DNA of 38,478 nucleotides, taken from Luteolibacter sp. (GTDB taxonomy: Bacteria > Verrucomicrobiota > Verrucomicrobiia > Verrucomicrobiales > Akkermansiaceae). Below, in pieces: positions 9,183 through 17,616 of the stretch. The notes under the pieces are model-generated. The model was given only the letters and a program-made list of their open reading frames with translations, searched no databases and was not told the DNA's origin. Both the position numbers and the translations under genes were made by a program. The stretch is taken from positions 1-38,478 of the forward strand of contig JAUYNL010000090.1 of assembly GCA_030696085.1 (NCBI GenBank), in the 5' to 3' direction. How positions within the stretch are numbered: the first letter of the stretch is position 1; each line of letters starts with the position of its first letter.

Positions 9183-9207
9183 GGACAGGAAATAATCGAG
9201 ACTGTCC
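9183..9207. promoter_or_regulatory. Inverted repeat in the araC-type / sphA divergent region, candidate operator
   Basis: GGACAG (9183-9188) and CTGTCC (9202-9207) are perfect inverted 6-mers separated by 13 bp of AT-rich sequence. They lie in the only divergent region in front of the sulfatase gene set and are centred about 100 bp before the sphA-type start. The spacing places the half-sites about two helical turns apart. AraC proteins often use direct repeats, so a different regulator is possible. Confidence 0.4.
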
Positions 9208-9292
9208 GCTTCATTGATTTTTCCCCCGGTGCATTCAAGCGCCAAACTTGGAGCCACTCCCCTGCCCCGCCAGGTCCAAATCACGCCCAGCC

Positions 9293-10252
9293 ATGTTTCG
9301 CAAACCTACCAGAAAACCACTCGTCGCTCCCCTGTTACTCCTCACCCTGGCATCCGTCGTCCGTGCGGAGGAAGGTGGCAGCGGCCACTATCTGCCGGGA
9401 TCTATGTCCTCCTTCGCGGATGCGGTTCCACCGGCAGAAACGTTCATCACGCGTTTTAATTTCGTGACCTACAATGGGGACTTCAGCAAAGGCCAGCCGC
9501 TGCCCATCGCCGGACTAACGGTGCTGGGCGTGGATGCGGAGTCCACTGCCGCAGGACTCACTATGCTGTGGCGGCCGCCCGTTGAAATCGGCGAGGGCTG
9601 GTCATACGCCATGAGCGCGACGATTCCCTATGTCTGGCTGGATGTTTCCGGTGGGGCCACGGTAGGCAAGCTGACCAAATCCATTTCCGATAGCGAGGAC
9701 GGGCTGGGTGACATCGTGCTGATGCCGCTCATGCTCAACTACAAGGCCTGCGATGATCTGAACTTCAATTTCCGTGTCGCCGCCTACGCGCCCACCGGCG
9801 AATACGAGGTCGGCCAACTTGCCAACACCGGCAAGAACTTCTGGACCATCGAGCCGACGGTGGCCGTGATGTATTTCGGGAAAGAGAACGGCATCGAGGC
9901 ATCCTTGTTCTTCGGCGCTGATTTCAATTTCGAAAACGAGGACACGAACTATCAGTCGGGCGCCCAGCTCCACCTCGATGGCACGCTGGCCCAGCATTTC
10001 CCGCTCTGGGGCGGCCTCGCAGGAGCGGGCATCAACGGTTACTGGTATGAGCAGGTGGAGGGCGACAGCGGATCCGGTGCGAATTTCGGCGATTTCAAGG
10101 GCCGCACCGCAGGCCTCGGTCCGGTGGTTTCCTATGTCACGAAAATTGGCGGGCAGGATGTCATCGCCGAGTTGAAATGGCTGCATGAGTTCGAAACCAG
10201 GAAGCGTCTGGAGGGCGACCTCGTCTGGTTCAAGATGCTCTTGAAATTCTAA
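9293..10252 (+). CDS. SphA-type outer-membrane channel (Phenol_MetA_deg family)
   Basis: The protein has 319 residues with a signal peptide (MFRKPTRKPLVAPLLLLTLA). The mature part opens with GHYLPGSMSSFADAVPPAET, the typical start of the 'transporter involved in phenol degradation' family (PF13557; SphA/MetA-like). It continues with alternating amphipathic strands (AYAPTGEYEVG, ATIPYVWLDVSGG) and ends in an aromatic residue (LVWFKMLLKF), as outer-membrane barrels do. These proteins are thought to let hydrophobic or aromatic compounds cross the outer membrane. It is the first gene of the sulfatase set, so it may import the sulfate ester or its product. The start at 9293 fits the signal peptide; an upstream start does not. 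Confidence 0.82.
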   Translation: MFRKPTRKPLVAPLLLLTLASVVRAEEGGSGHYLPGSMSSFADAVPPAETFITRFNFVTYNGDFSKGQPLPIAGLTVLGVDAESTAAGLTMLWRPPVEIGEGWSYAMSATIPYVWLDVSGGATVGKLTKSISDSEDGLGDIVLMPLMLNYKACDDLNFNFRVAAYAPTGEYEVGQLANTGKNFWTIEPTVAVMYFGKENGIEASLFFGADFNFENEDTNYQSGAQLHLDGTLAQHFPLWGGLAGAGINGYWYEQVEGDSGSGANFGDFKGRTAGLGPVVSYVTKIGGQDVIAELKWLHEFETRKRLEGDLVWFKMLLKF

Positions 10253-10269
10253 CCTCTCAACCGCCTTCC

Positions 10270-11019
10270 ATGAAATTCCGACAACTATTGCCAGCTCTCG
10301 CAGGGTTGCACTGCGCTTCTGCCGCGGATAACAACGAACTCTCCCGCCAGGCCACGGATCCGACGGCTTCGCTGATGGCGCTGAATTTCCAGTGCACCTA
10401 CATCGGCGGCTATCATGGCGCGGCTCCTCCCGGACAGCCGGATGACGCCTTCCAATTCGCCTTCCGGCCTGTCATCCCGTTCGAGGCATTCGGCAAGCCC
10501 AACATCCTGCGGCTGACGATGCCGTTTCAAACCGGCGGCCGCGGAGAGGAGGGCTTCAAGCCGATCTCGCTATTCGACCTGATGGTTTTCAACGAGAGCT
10601 GGGGCCGCTGGGGAATCGGCCCGGTGATGACCTTCGACACCACGGGCGACCTGCCCGACGAATTCGTCATCGGCCCGGCAGTCGGCGGAGTCTGGCAGGT
10701 GAACAAGAAGTTCAACATCGGTCTCTTCACCCAGAACGTCTTCTGGAGCGACACCGCCGTCACCCAGATCCAACCGGTCATTGCCTATCAGCTAGGCGAC
10801 GGCTGGTCTCTCAGCGCGGGCGATCTCCAGTTCACCTACGATTGGGATGCCGCCCGCTGGGTGGATGTGCCGATCGGGATCCAGCTCGGCAAGGTGGTGA
10901 AACTCGGCGGCCTGCCCACCCGCTTCGCGATCAATCCACAATACAACCTCAAGAACGACCGCGGGCTCGAGGAGTGGCAGGTCACGTTTACCTTTACCGC
11001 GCTGTTCCCAACGTTTTAA
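10270..11019 (+). CDS. Predicted outer-membrane beta-barrel protein
   Basis: The protein has 249 residues with a signal peptide (MKFRQLLPALAGLHCASAAD). The mature part begins with NELSRQATDPTASLMALNFQ and continues as aromatic, amphipathic strands (YIGGYHGAAPPG, FAFRPVIPFEAFG, WGIGPVMTFDTTGD, FTFTALFPTF at the end). This pattern resembles the bacterial proteins often labelled 'neuromedin U' or hypothetical transporter, which are small barrels related to the Phenol_MetA_deg group. It follows the SphA-type gene by 17 bp, so the two are probably co-expressed and may act in the same transport step. The function is inferred from fold and context. Confidence 0.65.
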   Translation: MKFRQLLPALAGLHCASAADNNELSRQATDPTASLMALNFQCTYIGGYHGAAPPGQPDDAFQFAFRPVIPFEAFGKPNILRLTMPFQTGGRGEEGFKPISLFDLMVFNESWGRWGIGPVMTFDTTGDLPDEFVIGPAVGGVWQVNKKFNIGLFTQNVFWSDTAVTQIQPVIAYQLGDGWSLSAGDLQFTYDWDAARWVDVPIGIQLGKVVKLGGLPTRFAINPQYNLKNDRGLEEWQVTFTFTALFPTF

Positions 11020-11121
11020 ATTTCATGCGAAGCAAGGTGAAAATGGCAGCGTGCTCAAGACTCACTCGCCGGTATTGAACCGCGCCTCATTTCGCCTTGT
11101 GAAAACACAGTAACCAAAATC

Positions 11122-12669
11122 ATGAAACCAATTCGCAACCTGCTCGTGCTCGGGCTGGCACTCCTCGGATCTGCCGCATACGGGCAGCAGAAGAAGCCCA
11201 ACATCCTCGTCATCTGGGGTGACGACATCGGCAACCAGAACATCAGCTACAACAGCCGTGGCATGATGGGCTACCAGACACCCAACATCGACCGCATCGC
11301 CAAGGAAGGCGTCGGTTTCACCGACTACTACGCCCAGCAGAGCTGCACGGCGGGGCGCGCGGCCTTCATCGGCGGCTCATGCCCGCTGCGCAACGGCATG
11401 CTCAAGGTCGGACTGCCCGGCGCGAAGGAAGGCTGGCAGAAGACCGACGTGACGATGGCCACGGTGCTCAAGGCGCAAGGCTACGCCACCGGCCAGTTCG
11501 GCAAGAACCACCAGGGCGACCGCGACGAGCATCTGCCCACGATGCACGGCTTCGACGAGTTTCTCGGCAATCTCTATCACCTCAATGCCGAGGAGGAGCC
11601 GGAAAACCTCGACTACCCGAAGGACCCGGCGTTTCTGAAAAAATACGGCCCGCGCGGCGTGCTCCACTGTTGGGCCGACGGCAAGGGCGGCCAGAAGATT
11701 GAAAACACCGGCCCGCTGACCAAAAAGCGCATGGAGACCATCGATGATGAAACCGTGGCAGCCGCCAAGGACTTCATCACCCGCCAGGCCAAGGCCGACA
11801 AACCGTTCTTCTGCTGGTGGAACGGCACCCGCATGCACTTCCGCACCCATGTGAAGGCGGAGCACCGCGGCATTTCCGGGCAGGACGAATACAGCGATGG
11901 CATGGTCGAACACGACATGCAGGTGGGCGAGTTGCTCAAGGTCATCGACGAGCTCGGCCTCGCGGACAACACCATCGTCCAATATTCCACGGACAACGGT
12001 CCGCATTACAATTCGTGGCCGGATGCCGGGACCACGCAGTTCCGCAGTGAAAAGAACACCAACTGGGAAGGTGCCTATCGCGTTTCCTGCTTCGTGCGCT
12101 GGCCTAACCATATTCCTGCGGGCACCATGCTCAACGGCATCGCCTCGCACGAAGACTGGCTGACCACCTTCGCCGCCGCCGCCGGTGCGCCGGACATCAA
12201 GGAAAAGCTGCTCACGGGCGTGGAACTCAACGGCCGCACCTACAAGAACCACCTCGATAGCTACAACCTGCTCGACTACCTGAGCGGCAAGACCAAGGAA
12301 TCGCCACGCAAGGAGTTCATCTATGCAAATGACATCGGCGAGATCGTGGCCGCCCGCGTGAACGACTGGAAGGTCGTTTACATGGAAAACCGGGCCGAGA
12401 CCATGTCTCTGTGGCGCGAACCATTCGTCGAGCTGCGCGCCCCGCTGCTCTTCAACCTGCGGCGCGATCCATTGGAAAAAGCCCAGCATAACTCGAACAC
12501 CTACAACGATTGGTGGATCGATCACGTTTACGGCATCACGCCGGCCACGGATGTGGTCGCGAAGTTCCTCATGACCTTCAAGAATTACCCGGCCAGCCAG
12601 ACGGCGGGTTCGTTCAACCTGACGAAAATGCAGAAGCAGATCGAGGAAATGGGCAAAGCCAGCAAGTGA
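11122..12669 (+). CDS. Exported type I sulfatase (CTAGR active site)
   Basis: The protein has 515 residues and a signal peptide (MKPIRNLLVLGLALLGSAAY). It hydrolyses sulfate esters in the envelope. The metal-binding pair is Asp34-Asp35 (VIWGDDIG). The formylglycine cysteine is Cys75 in SCTAGRAAF, a C-x-A-x-R form of the sulfatase signature. The second metal site is Asp291-Asn292 (STDNGPH). The cysteine must be oxidised by a formylglycine-generating enzyme or anSME, neither of which is in the window. It is more compact than the two sulfatases downstream and is not a close copy of them. A hairpin follows the stop. Confidence 0.9.
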   Translation: MKPIRNLLVLGLALLGSAAYGQQKKPNILVIWGDDIGNQNISYNSRGMMGYQTPNIDRIAKEGVGFTDYYAQQSCTAGRAAFIGGSCPLRNGMLKVGLPGAKEGWQKTDVTMATVLKAQGYATGQFGKNHQGDRDEHLPTMHGFDEFLGNLYHLNAEEEPENLDYPKDPAFLKKYGPRGVLHCWADGKGGQKIENTGPLTKKRMETIDDETVAAAKDFITRQAKADKPFFCWWNGTRMHFRTHVKAEHRGISGQDEYSDGMVEHDMQVGELLKVIDELGLADNTIVQYSTDNGPHYNSWPDAGTTQFRSEKNTNWEGAYRVSCFVRWPNHIPAGTMLNGIASHEDWLTTFAAAAGAPDIKEKLLTGVELNGRTYKNHLDSYNLLDYLSGKTKESPRKEFIYANDIGEIVAARVNDWKVVYMENRAETMSLWREPFVELRAPLLFNLRRDPLEKAQHNSNTYNDWWIDHVYGITPATDVVAKFLMTFKNYPASQTAGSFNLTKMQKQIEEMGKASK

Positions 12670-12690
12670 GCCCGCACTGAACCTATCACC

Positions 12691-12721
12691 GGGCCGCACC
12701 TGTTCCATTCGGGTGCGGCCC
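12691..12721 (+). terminator. GC-rich hairpin between sulfatase 1 and the HAD-2H gene, possible terminator or RNA-stability element
   Basis: GGGCCGCACC (12691-12700) pairs with GGTGCGGCCC (12712-12721) in a perfect 10-bp stem with an 11-nt loop. Only ATTTC follows, so there is no real T-tract. Inside a co-directional gene set it may lower read-through or protect the upstream mRNA from 3' decay, rather than end transcription fully. Confidence 0.5.
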
Positions 12722-12747
12722 ATTTCAACTCCAACAGCACTCTAACG

Positions 12748-14403
12748 ATGAGAATCAACCACAAGCCTGACATCACCGCTGTTGCGCTCGCTTGCACGCT
12801 GGGTTTCATCACAACCATCGCCCGCGCCGAAGACCCGCTTCCGTCCTGGAACGACGGCAAGGCCAAGCAGTCGATCATTGATTTCGTCACGAAAGTGACC
12901 AAAGCAGGCTCGCCGGATTTCGTGCCCGTCCCCGAACGCATTGCCGTGTATGACAACGACGGCACGCTCTGGTGCGAACAGCCGGTGCCAGTGCAGTTTT
13001 ACTATGTGGCGGACCGGGTGAAAGCGCTCTCGCCTCAGCATCCCGAGTGGAAAGAGAAGGAGCCGTTCGCCTCGCTGCTCCGGGGCGATGTGAAAGCTGC
13101 GCTCGAAGGCAGCGGCGATCACGGGCTCATGGAACTCTTCATGGCCACACACACCGGCATGACCACTGACGAGTTCGCGCAGCAGGTCAAAGACTGGATC
13201 ACCACCGCGAAACATCCGCAGACCGGCAAGCGCTTCGTGGACATGACCTATCAGCCGATGCTCGAGGTGCTCGCCTATCTGCGCGCCAACGGCTTCAAGA
13301 ACTTCATCGTCTCCGGCGGCGGCATCGAGTTCATGCGTCCGTGGACGGAAGCGGCCTATGGCATCCCGCCGGAACAAGTCGTCGGCAGCAGCATGAAGAC
13401 GAAGTTCGAGCTGCGCGACGGCAAGGCCGTGCTCGTGCGCCTGCCGCAGTTGAACTTCAATGACGACAAGGCAGACAAACCCGTGGGCATCAACCAGCAC
13501 ATCGGCCGCCGGCCCATCGCCGCGTTCGGAAACTCCGTGGGTGACCAGCAGATGCTCGAATACGCGCAAGGCGGCAGCGGCGCGCGCTTCGAACTGCTCG
13601 TGTTGCACGATGACGCCGCCCGCGAATTCGCCTATGGCCCGGCGCGCGGGCTGCCGGATGTGAAATACGGTTACTTCACGCCCGCGCTGGAAGAACATGC
13701 GAAGAAGGACGGCTGGACCGTGGTCAGCATGAAGGACGATTGGAAGCAAGTCTTCCCCGCCGCGCCGTCGGAGGTCACGGCCATCGACATCCTGCTAGAG
13801 CCGGATGCCACGATGCTCAAACATTCCGCCGGGAACAACGCCCGCCTGCTCAAGGCCTATCCGAAAGGTTTCTCCCTCGATGATGCCCACACGCCGCACA
13901 TCACGATGCTCCAGTGCTTCGCCCGCACCGCGGATATCGACAAGCTTTATGCCGCCGCCGGCAGGGTGCTGGCCGCCGCGGATGTGACCTCGATGAAGCT
14001 GGAGGCCTTCAAATACTACTACGCCCCTGCCGGCGCGACGGGCGTGGCCGGGATCTGCGCGAAGCCGACGCCGGAAATCCTCAAACTCCAGGCGGACATC
14101 ATCGCCGCGGTGAAGCCCTATCTGGCGGAAGCCGGCCCCATCGGCGCGTTCACCGCGCCGCACGATGATGCAGCCACCGACAATGCCCTCATCGGATATG
14201 TTTCCGCGTTTGTGCCGAAGTATTCCGGAGCGAACTTCAATCCCCACGTCAGCACCGGCGTCGCGCCCAAGGAATACCTCGACCGGATGCTCCAGGAGCC
14301 ATTTGAAGCATTCACCTTTTCACCCGCAGGAGCGGCCGTTTACCAACTCGGCCCATTCGGCACGGCGGCGAAAAAACTCAAAGCATGGGATTTGAAACAC
14401 TAA
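12748..14403 (+). CDS. Exported HAD phosphatase fused to a 2H phosphoesterase-like domain
   Basis: The protein has 551 residues and a signal peptide (through ~residue 27, TTIARAED). Residues ~30-335 are a HAD-superfamily hydrolase: nucleophile motif YDNDGTLW (Asp69, Asp71), motif II VSGGG, and motif IV GNSVGDQQM. Residues ~345-551 look like a 2H phosphoesterase / 2'-5' RNA ligase-like domain, with two H-x-[ST] motifs: HIT (His384) and HVS (His500), about 115 residues apart. HAD enzymes of this type remove phosphate from monoesters, and 2H enzymes open cyclic phosphates or cleave 2'-5' links, so the two halves could act in sequence. The gene lies between two sulfatase genes. The 2H assignment rests on motifs only. 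Confidence 0.75.
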   Translation: MRINHKPDITAVALACTLGFITTIARAEDPLPSWNDGKAKQSIIDFVTKVTKAGSPDFVPVPERIAVYDNDGTLWCEQPVPVQFYYVADRVKALSPQHPEWKEKEPFASLLRGDVKAALEGSGDHGLMELFMATHTGMTTDEFAQQVKDWITTAKHPQTGKRFVDMTYQPMLEVLAYLRANGFKNFIVSGGGIEFMRPWTEAAYGIPPEQVVGSSMKTKFELRDGKAVLVRLPQLNFNDDKADKPVGINQHIGRRPIAAFGNSVGDQQMLEYAQGGSGARFELLVLHDDAAREFAYGPARGLPDVKYGYFTPALEEHAKKDGWTVVSMKDDWKQVFPAAPSEVTAIDILLEPDATMLKHSAGNNARLLKAYPKGFSLDDAHTPHITMLQCFARTADIDKLYAAAGRVLAAADVTSMKLEAFKYYYAPAGATGVAGICAKPTPEILKLQADIIAAVKPYLAEAGPIGAFTAPHDDAATDNALIGYVSAFVPKYSGANFNPHVSTGVAPKEYLDRMLQEPFEAFTFSPAGAAVYQLGPFGTAAKKLKAWDLKH

Positions 14404-14424
14404 CCTCACTTGAACCGCATCACC

Positions 14425-16776
14425 ATGAAAACCAAACTCGTTTGCCTCGCACTGGGCACGTTCTTATGCCCTGTGGCCGGCGCGCAGGAAATCCTCCCCT
14501 TCCCGCCCGTGCCCTCCGGCTCCACGGCGGGACTGACGATTCAGGATTCCACCTATAAGAAACGCGTCGAGCCGAAACGCCTGGCCGAAGGCGCGCCCAA
14601 CATCCTGATCATCCTGATGGACGACGTGGGACCGGGAACTCCATCCACCTATGGCGGAGAAATCAACACGCCGACGCTGGATCGCGTGGCAAAACTGGGC
14701 GTTTCGTTCAACCGCTTCCACTCCACCGCCATGTGCTCCCCGACCCGCGCGTCCTTGCTTTGCGGACGCAACCACACGCGCGTCGGCAATGGCCAGATCG
14801 CGGCGATCGCGAATGATTTCGATGGCTTCAGCGGCACGATCCCGAAATCGTCCGCGACGGTCGCCGAAGTGCTGAAAAACTACGGCTACAACACCGGCGC
14901 TTGGGGCAAGTGGCACAACACGCCCGAGGAGCAGATCACCAGCAAAGGGCCGTTCGACTATTGGCCGACCGGCTACGGTTTCGAATATTTCTACGGATTC
15001 CTGGCAGGTGAAGCCTCTCAGTATGAACCGACACTCACCCGCAACACCAGCCCGGTCACCGCGCATCTTCCCAAGGATTACCATCTAACGGACGATATCG
15101 CGTCGGACGCCATCACCTGGCTGCGCGAGCAGAAAGCCTACGCACCGGACAAACCCTTCTTCATGTATTGGGCACCGGGCGCATCCCACGGACCGCACCA
15201 GATCATGAAAGAATGGGCGGACAAGTACAAGGGCAAGTTCGACGACGGTTGGGACAAGTATCGCGAACGCACGTTCGCACGCGCGAAGGCGAAAAGCTGG
15301 ATCCCGCAAAACGCGCAACTCACACCGCGCCCGGAATCGATGGCTTCGTGGGATTCCATCCCCGAGGACGAAAAACCCTTCCAGCGCCGCCTGATGGAAG
15401 TATTCGCCGGTTTCACCGAACATGCCGACTACAACGCCGGGCGAGTGATCGACGAAATCGAGCGTCAGGGAAAACTCGACAACACCCTCATCTTCTACAT
15501 CTGGGGCGACAACGGTTCCTCCGCTGAAGGCCTCTACGGCACCATCAGCGAGCAGCTCGCGCAGAACGGCATCCCCACGAAAATTTCCCAACACCTTGAC
15601 GCACTCAAGGAACTCGGCGGACTCGACGCCCTCGGTGGCCCGAAGACCGACAACATGTATCACGCCGCCTGGGCCTGGGCGGGCAGCACGCCTTACAAGT
15701 CCACCAAACTCGTCGGAGCCCACTTCGGCGGCACCCGCCAGCCGATGGCCGTTTCATGGCCTAAACGCATCAAGGCGGACCCGACCGCACGGCCGCAGTT
15801 CCACCACGTCATCGACATCGCACCGACGATTTATGAACTGACGAAAATCACTCCTCCCAAGGTCGTGAACGGCTTCGAACAGGATTCCATCGACGGCGTG
15901 AGCATGGCCTACACCTTCGCGGATGCCAAGGCACCGGGTACCCGCAAAACCCAGTTCTTCGACATCATGGCCAGCCGCGGGATCTATCATGACGGTTGGT
16001 TCGCCAGCGCCCCGGGACCGCGCGAACCATGGGTTGGCGGAATCCCGAAAGGTGTGAAGGAATGGTCGCCCCTAACCGACAAATGGGAGCTCTACAATCT
16101 CGAAGAAGACTGGAGTCAGGCAAACGATCTAGCCGCCAGCAACCCCAAGAAGCTGGAGGAAATGAAACTGCTTTTCCTAGTAGAATCCACGAAGAACAAA
16201 AACCTGCCCATCGGTGGCGGTTTGTGGTCCACCGCGCTGTTCCACCCGGAAGACGCGCCCGCATCGCCACTCACCGAGTGGACTTTCGATGCCCCCATCA
16301 CCCGCATGCCGGAATCCGCCGCCCCCAAACTCGGCAAGCAGGACAGCCTGGTGACCATGGAAGTGGACGTTCCTGAAAACGCAAACGGCGTGCTTTACGC
16401 GCTCGCCGGTTTCTCCGGAGGCGTCACCTGCTACGTGAAAGACGGTTTCCTCTGTTATGAGTTCAACCTGTTCGAAGTCCAGCGCACCAAGCTCAAGTCC
16501 AAGGACAAGCTGCCGACCGGAAAAATCAAAGTCGAAGTCGAATCGAAACTAACCGCCAAGATCGGCGGGCCGATGGATGTCTCGCTCAAAGTGAACGGCA
16601 AGGAGGTGGCGAAAGCCCAGGTCCCATCCGCCATGTCGCTCCACTTCACTTCCAACGCGACTTTCGACATCGGCACGGATCTCGATTCGCCAGTCTCGCT
16701 CGACTACTTCGACCAGGCACCTTTCGCCTTCAATGGCACCATCGGCACCACGACGATCAAGTATCTGAAAAAGTAG
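14425..16776 (+). CDS. Long exported arylsulfatase (CSPTR active site), copy 1
   Basis: The protein has 783 residues with a signal peptide ([20 protein letters not shown]). The sulfatase core has the metal pair in ILMDDVG, the formylglycine cysteine Cys104 in [24 protein letters not shown], the substrate-side [14 protein letters not shown] and the second metal site WGDNGSS. After ~residue 600 comes a beta-sandwich-like C-terminal domain ([17 protein letters not shown]). Length and internal motifs match the ~790-residue arylsulfatase type known from mycobacterial AtsA/AtsD. It is strongly similar along its whole length to the gene at 17617. An in-frame TTG at 14410 is less likely as a start because the signal peptide begins at ATG 14425. 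Confidence 0.9.
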   Translation: MKTKLVCLALGTFLCPVAGAQEILPFPPVPSGSTAGLTIQDSTYKKRVEPKRLAEGAPNILIILMDDVGPGTPSTYGGEINTPTLDRVAKLGVSFNRFHSTAMCSPTRASLLCGRNHTRVGNGQIAAIANDFDGFSGTIPKSSATVAEVLKNYGYNTGAWGKWHNTPEEQITSKGPFDYWPTGYGFEYFYGFLAGEASQYEPTLTRNTSPVTAHLPKDYHLTDDIASDAITWLREQKAYAPDKPFFMYWAPGASHGPHQIMKEWADKYKGKFDDGWDKYRERTFARAKAKSWIPQNAQLTPRPESMASWDSIPEDEKPFQRRLMEVFAGFTEHADYNAGRVIDEIERQGKLDNTLIFYIWGDNGSSAEGLYGTISEQLAQNGIPTKISQHLDALKELGGLDALGGPKTDNMYHAAWAWAGSTPYKSTKLVGAHFGGTRQPMAVSWPKRIKADPTARPQFHHVIDIAPTIYELTKITPPKVVNGFEQDSIDGVSMAYTFADAKAPGTRKTQFFDIMASRGIYHDGWFASAPGPREPWVGGIPKGVKEWSPLTDKWELYNLEEDWSQANDLAASNPKKLEEMKLLFLVESTKNKNLPIGGGLWSTALFHPEDAPASPLTEWTFDAPITRMPESAAPKLGKQDSLVTMEVDVPENANGVLYALAGFSGGVTCYVKDGFLCYEFNLFEVQRTKLKSKDKLPTGKIKVEVESKLTAKIGGPMDVSLKVNGKEVAKAQVPSAMSLHFTSNATFDIGTDLDSPVSLDYFDQAPFAFNGTIGTTTIKYLKK

Positions 16777-16822
16777 GAATCCTCTGTTTCCAGCTCATCT
16801 CCAACAACAACATACCACACAC

Positions 16823-17545
16823 ATGAGAAACAAACTGATCGCCGAGTTTTTCGGCACCTTCTGGCTCGTCTTCGGCGGCTGCGGCAGCGCGGTCCTCGCG
16901 GCACTCTTCCTTACCAACGATGCGTCGCCCGTACAACTCGGAATCGGCTTCGTCGGCGTCTCGCTCGCCTTCGGCCTCACCGTGATGACCATGGCCTATG
17001 CCATCGGTCACATTTCCGGCTGCCATCTCAATCCCGCCGTCACCATTGGATTGTGCGTTGCAGGCCGCCACCCGAAGCAAGAAGCGCTTCCATACATCAT
17101 CGCCCAAGTGCTAGGCGGTCTGGCGGGAGCCGGGGTCTTGTATCTGATCGCAAGTGGTAAGGCCGGATTCAGCACAGCGGGCGGTTTCGCGTCCAATGGT
17201 TTCGGCGAACACTCCCCAGGCGGATATTCAATGGTCGCGGCGCTAGTTGCGGAGATCGTGCTCACGTTCTTCTTCCTGCTGATCATTCTTGGTGCCACCG
17301 ACAAACGCGCACCGCAGGGTTTCGCTCCCATCGCCATCGGCCTTGGCCTGACCTTGATCCACCTCATCGGCATCCCGGTCACCAACCTGTCAGTGAATCC
17401 AGCCCGCAGCACAGGCCCCGCGGTATTCGTCGGCGGCTGGGCCCTGGCTCAGTTGTGGCTGTTCTGGATCGCACCGATCGTCGGTGCCGCGCTGGCCGGC
17501 ATCGTCTATCCGCTGATGGCGGGAACTCCAAAAAAGGACATCTGA
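16823..17545 (+). CDS. aqpZ: Aquaporin Z-type water channel
   Basis: The protein has 240 residues with six membrane helices and two NPA loops: [10 protein letters not shown] and [13 protein letters not shown]. The N-terminal [18 protein letters not shown], the stretch EHSPGGYSM and [13 protein letters not shown] are near-identical to E. coli AqpZ. In the selectivity filter the His (LIHLI) and Arg (NPAR) are kept, but the residue matching Thr183 of AqpZ is Leu (TNLSVNP). The filter fits water rather than glycerol. It sits between two closely related sulfatase genes with short gaps (46 and 71 bp), an unusual home for a water channel. It may relieve osmotic load while sulfate is released, which is a guess. 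Confidence 0.93.
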   Translation: MRNKLIAEFFGTFWLVFGGCGSAVLAALFLTNDASPVQLGIGFVGVSLAFGLTVMTMAYAIGHISGCHLNPAVTIGLCVAGRHPKQEALPYIIAQVLGGLAGAGVLYLIASGKAGFSTAGGFASNGFGEHSPGGYSMVAALVAEIVLTFFFLLIILGATDKRAPQGFAPIAIGLGLTLIHLIGIPVTNLSVNPARSTGPAVFVGGWALAQLWLFWIAPIVGAALAGIVYPLMAGTPKKDI

Positions 17546-17616
17546 TTCAAACCGCTTTTATACCTATCGATTCGGCGTGCTGAGGATTCATCCTGTAACC
17601 ATCAAAAAATTCCAAA

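Noticed and set aside
11377-13749. Two long minus-strand open frames opposite sulfatase 1 and the HAD-2H gene
   Set aside because: They are antisense shadows; the + strand frames have complete catalytic motifs and signal peptides.
14410-14424. TTG at 14410 as start of the first long sulfatase
   Set aside because: It would put five extra residues before a normal signal peptide that begins at ATG 14425.
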